A stretch of 33,190 nt of DNA from Fibrobacter sp. (lineage in GTDB: Bacteria > Fibrobacterota > Fibrobacteria > Fibrobacterales > Fibrobacteraceae), in contig JAKSID010000028.1 in NCBI GenBank assembly GCA_024399035.1, forward strand, positions 1 to 33,190, written 5' to 3'. The notes beneath the pieces were generated by a model, which worked only from the letters and a program-made list of their open reading frames with translations, was not told the origin of the DNA and did not search any database. The translations under genes were made by a program, and so were the position numbers. Shown in pieces: positions 15,816 through 24,462 of the stretch (positions are counted from its first letter, which is position 1; each line of letters opens with the position of its first letter).

Positions 15816-17006
15816 ATGTACAAGCTCTCATTGGATATGTACCAGACCTTGGCCCTGGCAGTTGTTGTACTCGTCTTTGGTGCCAACCTGAAGAAGAAAG
15901 TCAAGTTTCTGGAAAAGTTCTGCATTCCCTCCCCTGTGGTGGGCGGCATTGTCTTCGCCTTCATCTCCTGCATTTTGTATAAGCTCAACATCCTGGAATT
16001 CCAGTTTGATGAGACCCTCAAGTCCATCTGCATGATGGTATTTTTCACCTCTGTCGGTTTCAATGCCAACCTAAAGATTCTGAAGAGCGGCGGAGTCAAC
16101 TTGGTTCTGCTCTTGATCTGCGTTTGCGTACTCATCGTGTTCCAGAACTCCCTGGCCGTGGGTTTGGCAAACCTTCTTCACGTAAGCCCGCTGGTAGGTC
16201 TTTCCGCAGGTTCCATTTCCATGGTGGGCGGCCATGGTACAGCAGGCGCTTTCGGTCCCGTGCTTGAAGACTTCGGTATGGAAGGCGCCACAACCCTCTG
16301 TACCGCAGCAGCAACCTTCGGTCTGGTGGCAGGCTCCCTTATGGGCGGCCCCCTGGGTCGAAAGCTGATTCTCAAGCGCGACCTTCTCAAGTCCGCCAAG
16401 GTCGAAGACAAGACTGAGCTTAAGGAAGAACAGAGCAAGTACCGTCGTTCCGCAAAGCGCTACTCCACCGCAGCCTTCCAGCTAGCAATCGCCATGGGCG
16501 TTGGCACGTTGGTTTCCTCCTTGCTTTCCAAGACCGGTATGACATTCCCCTCCTACATCGGAGCCATGATCGTTGCAGCAGTTATGCGTAACATTTGCGA
16601 ATACAGCAGCAAGTACGAAGTCCACATGGGTGAAATCAGCGACGTGGGCGGTATCTGCCTTTCCCTGTTCCTGGGTATCGCCATGATTACCCTGAAGCTC
16701 TGGCAGCTGGCTTCCCTAGCCTTGCCCCTGGTGGTCCTGCTTTGCGCACAGACCCTGCTTATGTTCCTGTTCGCCTACTTCGTGGTGTTCAACGTGATGG
16801 GCCGTGATTACGACGCCGCAGTGCTTTCTGCAGGCGTTTGCGGATTCGGCATGGGAGCCACTCCCAACGCCATGGCCAACATGCAGGCAATCACCACAAA
16901 GTTCGCTCCGGCCGTAAAGCCCTACCTGCTGGTACCCATTGTAGGTAGCATGTTTGCAGACTTCATTAACAGCCTCTGCATCACTTTCTTCATCAATCAG
17001 TTCTAG
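15816..17006 (+). CDS. gltS: Sodium/glutamate symporter GltS
   Basis: This 396-residue integral membrane protein is close to the usual 400. Diagnostic segments are PSPVVGGIVFAF near the N-terminus, MVFFTSVGFNANL, SISMVGGHGTAGAFGP (re-entrant loop 1) and VCGFGMGATPNAMANMQ (re-entrant loop 2), the duplicated GltS halves. It imports glutamate with sodium across the inner membrane. It starts 9 bp after the TAXI binding protein with TAAGGAG upstream, which is unusual because GltS normally works without a binding protein. A long inverted repeat follows the gene. Confidence 0.95.
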   Translation: MYKLSLDMYQTLALAVVVLVFGANLKKKVKFLEKFCIPSPVVGGIVFAFISCILYKLNILEFQFDETLKSICMMVFFTSVGFNANLKILKSGGVNLVLLLICVCVLIVFQNSLAVGLANLLHVSPLVGLSAGSISMVGGHGTAGAFGPVLEDFGMEGATTLCTAAATFGLVAGSLMGGPLGRKLILKRDLLKSAKVEDKTELKEEQSKYRRSAKRYSTAAFQLAIAMGVGTLVSSLLSKTGMTFPSYIGAMIVAAVMRNICEYSSKYEVHMGEISDVGGICLSLFLGIAMITLKLWQLASLALPLVVLLCAQTLLMFLFAYFVVFNVMGRDYDAAVLSAGVCGFGMGATPNAMANMQAITTKFAPAVKPYLLVPIVGSMFADFINSLCITFFINQF

Positions 17007-17007
17007 C

Positions 17008-17077
17008 CAGTGGTTAGTGATTGGTGATTAGTGATTAGGAACGTTCTTGACCAGAAAAAACTGTTTACTAACCACTG
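17008..17077. repeat. 11-bp inverted repeat between gltS and prfA
   Basis: CAGTGGTTAGT (17008-17018) and ACTAACCACTG (17067-17077) are perfect inverted arms around a 48-bp loop rich in GTGATTA copies. A T-run follows some 15 bp later. It may be a weak gltS terminator or a repeat remnant. Confidence 0.55.
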
Positions 17078-17095
17078 TCTACTAAACACTTTTTC

Positions 17096-17103
17096 TAAAT
17101 TTG
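17096..17103 (+). promoter_or_regulatory. Candidate -7 element of prfA
   Basis: TAAATTTG is an exact TAnnTTTG match and ends 6 nt before the ATG at 17110. It overlaps an alternative TTG start at 17101, which argues against that start. Confidence 0.5.
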
Positions 17104-17109
17104 CTCGCG

Positions 17110-18177
17110 ATGAAAGATAAAGCACGTAAACTCATTGAAAAGTACGAAGAACTGGAATCCGAACTGGGCAATCCCGATGTTCTCGGTGACCAGACTCGCT
17201 ATAACAAGATTCACAAGCAGTACAAGGGTATCGAAAAGGCCGTAATCAAGGCCAAGGAATACCTGCAGATGCTGAATGACCAGGAAGAATGGAAGATGGC
17301 CCTGAGCGATACCGACCCGGAAATGGTCGCTATGGCAAAGTCCGAACTCTCCACCATCGAAAAGACCCTTCCCGGCCTTACTGATGAATTGCAGATTTTG
17401 ATGGTCCCCAAGGATCCTTGGGACTTCCGTAATGCTACTCTGGAAATCCGTGGCGGTACCGGCGGTGACGAATCCGCTCTGTTCGCTGGCGACCTGTTCC
17501 GCATGTACCGCGCCTATTGCGAAAAGATGGGTTGGAAGGTTACCATCCAGGACCTGAGCGAAGGTACTGTGGGCGGTTACAAGGAAATCCGCGTATTCAT
17601 CGAAGGCGATAGCGTTTACGGCACCTTGAAGTTTGAAAGTGGCGTACACCGCGTACAGCGCGTGCCCGAAACCGAAACCCAGGGCCGTGTTCATACTTCC
17701 GCAGCTACGGTGGCAATTCTCCCCGAAGCAGAAGAAGTGGACGTGGAAATCCGCGAAGCAGACATCCACATGGATACCTATCGTTCCAGTGGCGCTGGCG
17801 GTCAGTACATCAACAAGACCGACTCCGCAGTCCGTTTGACCCATATTCCTACTGGCGTGGTGGTAAGCTGCCAGACCGAACGCTCTCAGTTGCAGAACCG
17901 CTTGCACGCTATGGAAATGCTCCGTTCCCGCATCCTTGACGAAGTCATCGCCAAGAAGGAACGTGAAGAAGCCGCCAGCCGTAAGGCTCTCGTGGGTACC
18001 GGCGACCGTTCCGCCAAGATTCGTACATACAACTACCCCCAGAACCGTGTGACCGACCATCGTATCGGCCTCACCCTGTACAACCTGGATCAGGTTGTGG
18101 CTGGTGACCTGCAGGAAGTCATTAACGGACTCCAGATGGCCAACGCACAGGAAAAGCTGGGCAAGTTCCAGGCATAA
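17110..18177 (+). CDS. prfA: Peptide chain release factor 1
   Basis: The protein is 355 residues from the ATG at 17110. RF1 recognises UAA and UAG and triggers peptide release. The GGQ loop is in [20 protein letters not shown]. The stop-codon-reading PxT tripeptide is PET in [14 protein letters not shown], which makes it RF1 rather than RF2 (SPF). [20 protein letters not shown] and the C-terminal [17 protein letters not shown] are also standard. There is no Shine-Dalgarno sequence, and the likely promoter element sits 6 nt before the start. prmC, whose product methylates the GGQ glutamine, follows after 51 bp. Confidence 0.97.
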   Translation: MKDKARKLIEKYEELESELGNPDVLGDQTRYNKIHKQYKGIEKAVIKAKEYLQMLNDQEEWKMALSDTDPEMVAMAKSELSTIEKTLPGLTDELQILMVPKDPWDFRNATLEIRGGTGGDESALFAGDLFRMYRAYCEKMGWKVTIQDLSEGTVGGYKEIRVFIEGDSVYGTLKFESGVHRVQRVPETETQGRVHTSAATVAILPEAEEVDVEIREADIHMDTYRSSGAGGQYINKTDSAVRLTHIPTGVVVSCQTERSQLQNRLHAMEMLRSRILDEVIAKKEREEAASRKALVGTGDRSAKIRTYNYPQNRVTDHRIGLTLYNLDQVVAGDLQEVINGLQMANAQEKLGKFQA

Positions 18178-18228
18178 TAAAGTTCCAGGCATCATCTGGG
18201 CAACGAGCTAGGTTAGAGGTATAGTCGA

Positions 18229-19143
18229 ATGGCTGCTCCCGCAAATAACGGTCCTATGACGGTTCTGGAAATCCTGAACCGTACCAAGGTTTTCTTTGAA
18301 CGCAAGGGCGTGCCCGACCCTCTGCTGGATGCTCAGCATATTATCAGCTTCGGTCTCGGGATGAAGAATCGCATGGATCTTTACCTGAACTTTGAAAAGC
18401 CCCTGACCCCCGCAGAACTGGATACTCTCCGCCCGCTGGTAGCACGTCGCGCCAACCGCGAACCGTTGCAGCACATTATTGGCGACACCAGCTTCCGCGG
18501 CTTCATCATCAAGTGCGATCCCCGCGCCCTCATTCCTCGTTCTGAAACCGAGGACATCGTGGACATGGTAAAGAACAGCGTTAAGGAAGTAGCCGCTCCC
18601 TTCGTCGTAGAAATCGGCACAGGCTCCGGCTGCATCGCCATCTCCTGCGCAAAGGAAATGGAAACCGCCAAGGTTCTAGCTTGCGATGTTTCTGAAGACG
18701 CTCTGGCACTGGCCAAAGAAAACGCAACCGCCAACGAACTGGAAAGTGCAAAGCTCTCGTTCGCCCAAGGCGACTTGCTGAACGCAGTCACCGCAGACGC
18801 GCTGGCCGCAGCAGGCTTTGGTTCCGATAAGAAAATCGATTGCCTAGTTGCAAACCTTCCCTACATTCCCGACTCCGAAAAGGGCAAGCTCCAGCCCGAG
18901 GTAGACAAGTTCGACCCGGCTCTGGCTCTCTATGGTGGAGCCGACGGTCTGGACCTGGTCCGCAAGCTTTTGCAGCAGACCGAGGGTCGCCTCAGCAGCG
19001 GTGCAATGATTTTCCTTGAAATCGGTTCCGAGCAGGCAGAAGTTCTGAAAGCCGAAGCCGCAAGCTACCCCTGGCTCACATTCGCAGGCATCCACAAGGA
19101 CTACTGCGACAACATCCGTTTCGTAAGCTACAAGGCTAATTAG
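18229..19143 (+). CDS. prmC: Release factor glutamine methyltransferase PrmC
   Basis: A 304-residue protein that methylates the glutamine of the GGQ loop in release factors. An N-terminal helical domain contains REPLQHIIGDTSFRGF. ALIPRSETEDIVD links to the SAM domain with VEIGTGSGCIAISCA. The catalytic motif reads ANLPYIP (about residues 206-212), where most family members have NPPY; the Leu is a deviation. FLEIGSEQAE is near the C-terminus. The ATG at 18229 is preferred because GAGG lies 8-9 nt upstream; another ATG at 18256 is possible. It is partnered with prfA and closed by a terminator. Confidence 0.95.
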   Translation: MAAPANNGPMTVLEILNRTKVFFERKGVPDPLLDAQHIISFGLGMKNRMDLYLNFEKPLTPAELDTLRPLVARRANREPLQHIIGDTSFRGFIIKCDPRALIPRSETEDIVDMVKNSVKEVAAPFVVEIGTGSGCIAISCAKEMETAKVLACDVSEDALALAKENATANELESAKLSFAQGDLLNAVTADALAAAGFGSDKKIDCLVANLPYIPDSEKGKLQPEVDKFDPALALYGGADGLDLVRKLLQQTEGRLSSGAMIFLEIGSEQAEVLKAEAASYPWLTFAGIHKDYCDNIRFVSYKAN

Positions 19144-19178
19144 CCATCGTCTTAGTTCGGCATCAACCAAATTTTTAG

Positions 19179-19210
19179 ACCGCGAAAATCATTTCGCGGT
19201 TTTTCTTTTT
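19179..19210 (+). terminator. prfA-prmC terminator
   Basis: The stem ACCGCGAAA/TTTCGCGGT with an ATCA loop is followed by TTTTCTTTTT, 35 bp after the prmC stop. It overlaps the end of the 76-aa gene on the other strand. Confidence 0.88.
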
Positions 19211-19439
19211 AAATATTACAGCCCAGAGCTGCCAGCACATAAGTTTCGCTTTCGCCCATACGATAAAAGGGCAACAAATCCTCCGCATCTACAAGGCCGT
19301 CGCTAAATCCATTCATCTGGAGTTGTTCGTCGATACGACGCTTAAACATTTCGAACCCAGTCGTCCAGGGTTTCTGTTCAGGAACATCAACCAGGTTCTT
19401 TGCGACAGCCTTAATACTTTTCTTTGCGGACTTTTTCAT
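19209..19439 (-). CDS. Small hypothetical protein, 76 residues
   Basis: I do not recognise this protein. It has a basic N-terminus (MKKSAKKSIKAVAKN) and a more acidic remainder with DGLVDAEDLLPFY, and it ends in a single cysteine near the C-terminus (LGCNI). There is no membrane segment. It is supported as a gene by a strong GGAGT ribosome-binding site 4 nt before the ATG, a promoter-like element upstream, and a 25-bp palindrome just beyond that. It stands apart from the large minus-strand operon by 162 bp. Confidence 0.7.
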   Translation of the reverse strand: MKKSAKKSIKAVAKNLVDVPEQKPWTTGFEMFKRRIDEQLQMNGFSDGLVDAEDLLPFYRMGESETYVLAALGCNI

Positions 19440-19508
19440 ATTTACTCCTATAAGGCACCGACATTTTCAACTTTTTAAACATTCACTAACCAGTGCCTTT
19501 CTGTGCAC

Positions 19509-19516
19509 ATAATATA
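19509..19516 (-). promoter_or_regulatory. Candidate promoter of the 76-aa gene
   Basis: On the minus strand TATATTAT lies about 70 nt before the start codon and 6 nt from the palindrome at 19523-19547. Confidence 0.35.
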
Positions 19517-19522
19517 GAAACA

Positions 19523-19547
19523 GCGACTGTCATATTTTGACAATCGC
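19523..19547. promoter_or_regulatory. Operator-like inverted repeat
   Basis: GCGACTGTC and GACAATCGC are 9-bp arms (one mismatch) around a 7-bp A/T spacer. Spanning the -35 zone of the 76-aa gene promoter, it could bind a dimeric regulator. It lacks a following T-run, so it is not a good terminator for the gene ending at 19602. Confidence 0.4.
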
Positions 19548-19601
19548 CGTATTTCCACAAAAAATATTTTTTCAGAGATTCTGGATCCGAAACCCGTCGG
19601 G

Positions 19602-21515
19602 CTACTCGAAGTCGTACATGCTGTTGTAGGTGTTTTCCAGGATTTCCTCTTCCTTGCTCTTCACCTCGACTTTCTTCTCTTCGGGTTTCTTGCCCAGGTT
19701 TTCGTAGTACTGAGCAGACAGTCTATCGATATGATCTTCACTGCTCTTCACGCGTTTGCGAAGGCGGTCAAGGTCCTTATCCGTAATTGTCATGCGGTTG
19801 TTAAGCAGCTTGGCAGCTTCCTTGCCCCACGGTGTCTGGCCGTGCTTATCACGAAGTTCCTTGTACACTACAGTGGCACTATCAGCACGTTCCGGATTCA
19901 TTCTAAAGTACACAGCCTTCATGTAAAGGGACTGAATACCAGACTGGGTTTCGGGATATTCCTGATACAAGCTATCAAAAGCATTGAACGCGGTGCTATA
20001 GGCGGAGTCCACAAGTTCCATCTGGTCCAAAGGCATTTCTGTTGCAATGGTCCACAGGCTTTCTGCGGCAAGATAACGTTCCCTAGCCAAGTCTTCGCGG
20101 GTCTTTAAAGTCACACGCATACCGAGGTTTGCCTGAGCCTGCTTACCGTATTCCGTATCCGGATACTTCTCCACGATTTCCTTGTAGATTTCTTCGGCAG
20201 CGTCGGGATCGTGCATGAATTCATCCAGGATGAAAGCCTTTGCATAAGTAGCCTTCAAAACCTGCACGCTATCCTTGGACTCTTCAATAATGGCAGTCAA
20301 TCGGGTCACGGCGCTGTCCACTTCGTCAAGCTTAAACAGGAACAATTCCGCAATCTGGAATTCGTTTCCAAAGAAGCCCGCCATGCTGGGAATGGAATCC
20401 TTCTGACGCAGGGAATCGTTTTTGCCACGCATTGCCACCAGGCGCTTTAATGCATCGCGGCGTTCACGGCTTTCGCGGCCCCATTCGCTAATGCTGCGGG
20501 CAATGAAGCTACTGTCGTAGTAGGCAATAGCGTTCTCGTAATTCATAGTCTTGTGCTGTTCGTAGTCACCCAGAACGAAATAGCTTCGTGAGGAATGTTC
20601 CGTGCGAGGATACTCCGAATTCACCTTCTGCAGAACAACGATTGCGTCGGCATGCTTTTCTGCAAGCATGGTTGCTTCACCAATGCGCACCAGATACATG
20701 GGGCGAGAAGATTCGAATTCCTGGTTCTTGTACAGTTCCTTGAACTCGTCGGCAGCCTTCAAATATTCCTTGTTCTTGATCAAGCATTCGGCGGCCTGTT
20801 CAGCGGCAGTCTGGCGTTCACGAGCATTAAGCTCGGCGATTTCCTTGGCAACGTAATGTTCACGGGACTTGGTCCAGTCTTCCTTTTTATAATAGAGGCC
20901 AGCCAATCTAAAGTGAGCCTTGCCACGCATAAAGGGCGTTCCCGAAGTATCTGCCAAGACAGCTTCCAAGGAGGCAATGGCCTGGTCCGGGAACTCGGCC
21001 TTTTCGTCCAGGAGAGACAAAAGATTCAAGCCCTGGAAATAATAAGGATGATCCTTACGGGCAATCACCGGTTCAAGGGCAAAACGGCTGATATTATATT
21101 CGTGATTGCGATAAAGGCAGTAGGCACGCTGGTATTCCACCGTGGTCATAGAATCATGATCGGAGAAATATCTTTCAAATTCGTCGTACTTAGTAATTGC
21201 CTTGCTCCATTCCTGCTTATAGCGGAAGGATTCGCCAATCATGAAAACAGCTTCGGCGGTACGCTTCTTGTTCTTGGGGAAACGTTCCAGAACGCGGGAG
21301 CCCTTCTCAATAATCTTGTCGTACTTCTGGCGTTCTTCGGAACCCGGCAAGGAACTTTCGGCATCAGGGACAGAATCCAAGCGAGCCGTACGCATTTCTG
21401 CGGCTTCGTCATTAAGGCGTTCTGCGTTGAACATGTGGTTCAAATAAGCACAGCAAGTACAGCCTTCGAAAACAAAGGCCACCAAGGCGAGCGCTATGAA
21501 TTTAAACCTACGCAT
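19602..21515 (-). CDS. TPR-repeat lipoprotein-like protein
   Basis: This 637-residue protein has an N-terminal hydrophobic signal ending in FEGC; the lipobox is imperfect (Phe and Glu before GC), so lipid attachment is likely but not certain. From about residue 60 to 560 it is a series of tetratricopeptide-like helical repeats (for example AVFMIGESFRYKQEWSKAITKYDEF and AQANLGMR) of the YbgF/BamD type. The C-terminus is charged and Lys/Glu-rich (KKPEEKKVEVKSKEEE). TPR lipoproteins usually serve as scaffolds in envelope complexes; the partner is unknown. It lies 27 bp after the other TPR gene, with AAGG before its ATG. Confidence 0.8.
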   Translation of the reverse strand: MRRFKFIALALVAFVFEGCTCCAYLNHMFNAERLNDEAAEMRTARLDSVPDAESSLPGSEERQKYDKIIEKGSRVLERFPKNKKRTAEAVFMIGESFRYKQEWSKAITKYDEFERYFSDHDSMTTVEYQRAYCLYRNHEYNISRFALEPVIARKDHPYYFQGLNLLSLLDEKAEFPDQAIASLEAVLADTSGTPFMRGKAHFRLAGLYYKKEDWTKSREHYVAKEIAELNARERQTAAEQAAECLIKNKEYLKAADEFKELYKNQEFESSRPMYLVRIGEATMLAEKHADAIVVLQKVNSEYPRTEHSSRSYFVLGDYEQHKTMNYENAIAYYDSSFIARSISEWGRESRERRDALKRLVAMRGKNDSLRQKDSIPSMAGFFGNEFQIAELFLFKLDEVDSAVTRLTAIIEESKDSVQVLKATYAKAFILDEFMHDPDAAEEIYKEIVEKYPDTEYGKQAQANLGMRVTLKTREDLARERYLAAESLWTIATEMPLDQMELVDSAYSTAFNAFDSLYQEYPETQSGIQSLYMKAVYFRMNPERADSATVVYKELRDKHGQTPWGKEAAKLLNNRMTITDKDLDRLRKRVKSSEDHIDRLSAQYYENLGKKPEEKKVEVKSKEEEILENTYNSMYDFE

Positions 21516-21542
21516 ATTCCTTAAAATACAAAAAACCTAAAA

Positions 21543-23258
21543 TCAATATTGGTTCAAATATTTGACGTAATCACACAGCTTTAAGCCCGGAGGCAATGCA
21601 GACTTGTCAAAACGAATCATGCGGACTTCGGCAGGCTTGCCCACCACGCGGGCCAGCAATTCAAAGTTATCCTGGGTTTCCCAGACTGCAGCGTCCAGCA
21701 CCAGGTCGTCGCCACAATCGGTTTCGCCAGTGCTATTGCCAATGCCAGAGATGCGGGAGTTCTGCTTAAGCAATCTTGTGTACACTTCCGGAGCAATGCC
21801 CAAGTGATTGGAATTGGAAGAGGAATCGAACACCACCACATGGACTTCCTTAAAGCGATTCAGGGAGTCAAAGACCACCGTATAAGTATGCATGTACGGA
21901 GCGGTATAGAAGGATTCCTGCCAAACGTTAGGCTTTACCGGGCGGAAATTGGAAATGGAATACTTCTTGAAAAATTCCTTGGGAGTAGCGCCATAACGAA
22001 CAAGGTAATGGCCCAACATGGTAGAGAAGTCGTGCTTGGAGACCGGCACGTCACGACCGCGAAGGCTATCGATAGCGCGGTTCAGATTGGCGGCCAAACC
22101 GTCGGGTTTGCCCACAGGTTCCGGACGGGTAACGTTGGTTTCCTGGATACGCTGCTGGATGTCCGGGTATTCAGGATCGGCCTTTGCAATTTCCTGGAAC
22201 TGCTGACGAGCCCTGTCGAACATGCGGCCCTTAAGGTAGGCACGGCCCAAGGCTTCACGAAGCGGCAGGTTCTCGGGGTAGCGTTCCACCAGAGGTTCCA
22301 AAATATCGCAGGCAACCTGAGCCCTGTCCTGGGGCGAAAGTGCGGCGACCATGCCGGGTCCAGGAGGAATCTTTTCGCCCAAAGTTGCAGCGGCTTCACG
22401 GGCAGGAGTGTAGTCCGAACGGAATGCAAGAATGCGCTGGTACAGTTTTTCGGCTTCGTCAAAACGGCCCTGGTATTCAGCCAAGTAACCCTGCAAGAGC
22501 ATTAGGCGTGCGTTTACCGGGTACTGGGAAAGTGCGTATTCCACGACGGCGGAGCAGCTATCCAACTGACCATCCTGGTGGTAGATCTCAGCCAGCAGTT
22601 CGTAGGCCTTGGGGGCATCACCATTAGAAAGGCTGATTACCGTGCGAAGCTCGCTAGCGGCCTGGAGGCTTCTGGAGTTGTTCATTAAAAGTTGGGCGTA
22701 CCAGAGGCGGGCTTCCGCCAGGGCAGGAGCCTTTTCGGTAGCAGCGCGGGCAAGTTCCATGGCGGTGGTTTCGTTGCCATCCTGGTAGAACTTTCGACTT
22801 TCCAGATAGGCAGCCATACCAGAACCCGGGTAGGCACCCAACAGCTTACCAATCAGCAAGGACTGGCGGTCGCGTTGGCTCTCGGACAGCTGGTCCATTT
22901 CGTACATGGTGTTCAGTTCACCCCAGATTGCAGGAAGCAGATCCGGGTACAAGGCCACCACGCCGTCATAGATATCACAAGCAGAATGGAATGCCCCGGC
23001 GCGGAAAAGTTCAGCCGCACGACGCAGTTCGGTCTGGACCTGAACCGGCGAACTGGCAAGAGCATCCGCCATGTCAGGAGTATCGCCTCGAGAGATGGAG
23101 GTTCCTGCAGGCAAGCCATAAGGGACACCGCCTACGGTGATTTTCGAAGGACCGTAGTCAAGATAAAGACGCCAGCCACCAAAGGCTAGCACCGCACCGC
23201 AACACAAAGCCAAAAACAGGTATGCGGCCTTCTGTGCTCCCGAAGTTTTTTTAGCCAT
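21543..23258 (-). CDS. Membrane-anchored TPR protein
   Basis: A 571-residue protein with one N-terminal membrane helix (about residues 11-30, after a MAKKTSG start) and an extracytoplasmic part. Residues about 75-380 form TPR repeats such as AAELFRAGAFHSACDIYDGVVALYP and LREALGRAYLKGRMFDRARQQF. The last 170 residues (from about GHYLVRYGATPKEFF) form a non-repeat domain I do not recognise. The ATG overlaps the sigma-factor stop as TAATG, so translation is probably coupled. Function unknown; an envelope role is likely from the layout. Confidence 0.8.
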   Translation of the reverse strand: MAKKTSGAQKAAYLFLALCCGAVLAFGGWRLYLDYGPSKITVGGVPYGLPAGTSISRGDTPDMADALASSPVQVQTELRRAAELFRAGAFHSACDIYDGVVALYPDLLPAIWGELNTMYEMDQLSESQRDRQSLLIGKLLGAYPGSGMAAYLESRKFYQDGNETTAMELARAATEKAPALAEARLWYAQLLMNNSRSLQAASELRTVISLSNGDAPKAYELLAEIYHQDGQLDSCSAVVEYALSQYPVNARLMLLQGYLAEYQGRFDEAEKLYQRILAFRSDYTPAREAAATLGEKIPPGPGMVAALSPQDRAQVACDILEPLVERYPENLPLREALGRAYLKGRMFDRARQQFQEIAKADPEYPDIQQRIQETNVTRPEPVGKPDGLAANLNRAIDSLRGRDVPVSKHDFSTMLGHYLVRYGATPKEFFKKYSISNFRPVKPNVWQESFYTAPYMHTYTVVFDSLNRFKEVHVVVFDSSSNSNHLGIAPEVYTRLLKQNSRISGIGNSTGETDCGDDLVLDAAVWETQDNFELLARVVGKPAEVRMIRFDKSALPPGLKLCDYVKYLNQY

Positions 23259-24109
23259 TAATCTTCCAGAAAGTCAGCCAGCTTTTCCTTGTGTTCCTTG
23301 CTCTTCTGCAAGCGACGCAAGGTCTTGTTCTTAATCTGGCGGACGCGTTCACGGCTCAACTTCAAGTCTTCGCCGATGTCTTTCAAGGTGGTATCTTCTA
23401 CGGTATCCAAGCCGTAGAACATACGGAGAATTTCTTCTTCACGCTGGGGCAAGGAGGACAGGGTTTCCTGGATCAACTTCTTGCGTTCTTCCCTTTCCAT
23501 GTCTTCGTCCTGGTTTCCTTCGGAACCAAGAACGTCCATCAAGGTGCTAACAGATTCACTGCTACTAGAAACCGTGGTGCTGTCGCCAATGGGGGCGTCC
23601 AGGGAAATATCCACGATTTTTTCCATGACTTCAACGATGTCCCTTTCAAAGGGAGCGAATTCGTCCATGGCGATGGTCTTATCGTAATCACCATCATTCT
23701 GCATCAAGGCGCGCTTAAAGCGATTCACCAAGGCAAGCTTGTTAGGCGGAATTCGAACGGCGCCAACCTGTTCGAACAGAGCCTTCTGAATAGACTGACG
23801 GATCCACCACACAGCGTAAGAAATGAACTTAACGTCCTTGTCCATATCGAAGCGCTTGGCAGCCTTGAACAAGCCCAAGTTACCTTCGTTGATCAAATCA
23901 AGGAGAGAAAGGCCGCGGCCCTGGTACTTTCGGGCCACGCTGACCACGAAACGGAGGTTACCGCGAATAAGACGCTGGAGAGCGGATTTGCGAATTTCTT
24001 CGGTGGCTCCAGTCTTGATAATCGTCAGGAGAGCCGACTCCTCCTGCGGAGTCAGTGTCGGGAATCGATTCAAGTCTCGGAAATAGAGAGCTTCGTTTGC
24101 ATCACTCAT
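23258..24109 (-). CDS. Sigma-70 family RNA polymerase sigma factor (RpoD/SigA-like)
   Basis: A 283-residue sigma factor. Region 1.2 begins at ALYFRDLNRFPTLTPQEE, region 2 is NLRFVVSVARKYQGRGLSLLDLINEGNLGLFKAAKRFD with KFISYAVWWIRQSIQKAL (2.3-2.4), region 3 starts RIPPNKLALVNRFKR, and region 4 ends with the helix-turn-helix LKDIGEDLKLSRERVRQIKNKTLRRL. Region 1.1 is absent, as in Bacteroidetes primary sigma factors of similar length, so this could be the housekeeping sigma or a group-2 paralogue. An AGGTG site lies 11 nt before the ATG. Its stop overlaps the next start by one base. Confidence 0.93.
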   Translation of the reverse strand: MSDANEALYFRDLNRFPTLTPQEESALLTIIKTGATEEIRKSALQRLIRGNLRFVVSVARKYQGRGLSLLDLINEGNLGLFKAAKRFDMDKDVKFISYAVWWIRQSIQKALFEQVGAVRIPPNKLALVNRFKRALMQNDGDYDKTIAMDEFAPFERDIVEVMEKIVDISLDAPIGDSTTVSSSSESVSTLMDVLGSEGNQDEDMEREERKKLIQETLSSLPQREEEILRMFYGLDTVEDTTLKDIGEDLKLSRERVRQIKNKTLRRLQKSKEHKEKLADFLED

Positions 24110-24165
24110 ATCATTAACACCTAAAAACTAGCCAAAAAACTGAATATTTGCACAAATATTGTTTT

Positions 24166-24462
24166 TTATGCAAATTCCGTCAATTCCTTCAGTTTATCAT
24201 AAGGGTAAATTCCCGAATTATGACCATCACTAAAGGTCAAGGAGGCTGCATAGCGGCCTACAGACTGGACCTTTACCAAAGTAATATCTTCTGAGACAGT
24301 CGCATCGTCCAAGGTTTTAACGCCAGTATGTTCATCTACGCACAAGGCGCAAGGACAGGCGCAACGCAACTTACGGATTCCGCAAGCGCCTCGGGAGCCA
24401 TCGTTCCATTCGAAACCCAGCTTGCCGTCGGCAGTCTTAAAAACTTTCTTAGGCTGAATCAT
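24166..24462 (-). CDS. DUF971 protein (GBBH-like N-terminal domain), Mrp partner
   Basis: This 98-residue protein is a single DUF971 domain: an FEWNDGSRG start, LRCACPCALCVDEHTGVKTL with four cysteines, DITLVKVQSVGRYAASLTFSDGHNSGIYPYDKL. In plant and algal HCF101 the same domain is fused behind an Mrp ATPase. Here the gene begins on the last base of mrp, so the two are translationally linked, supporting an iron-sulfur or metal-related role. The exact biochemical job is unknown. The sigma-factor gene follows after 56 bp. Confidence 0.92.
   Translation of the reverse strand: MIQPKKVFKTADGKLGFEWNDGSRGACGIRKLRCACPCALCVDEHTGVKTLDDATVSEDITLVKVQSVGRYAASLTFSDGHNSGIYPYDKLKELTEFA

Noticed and set aside
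17095..18195. 366-residue open frame on the minus strand
   Set aside because: It is antisense to prfA, which is certain.
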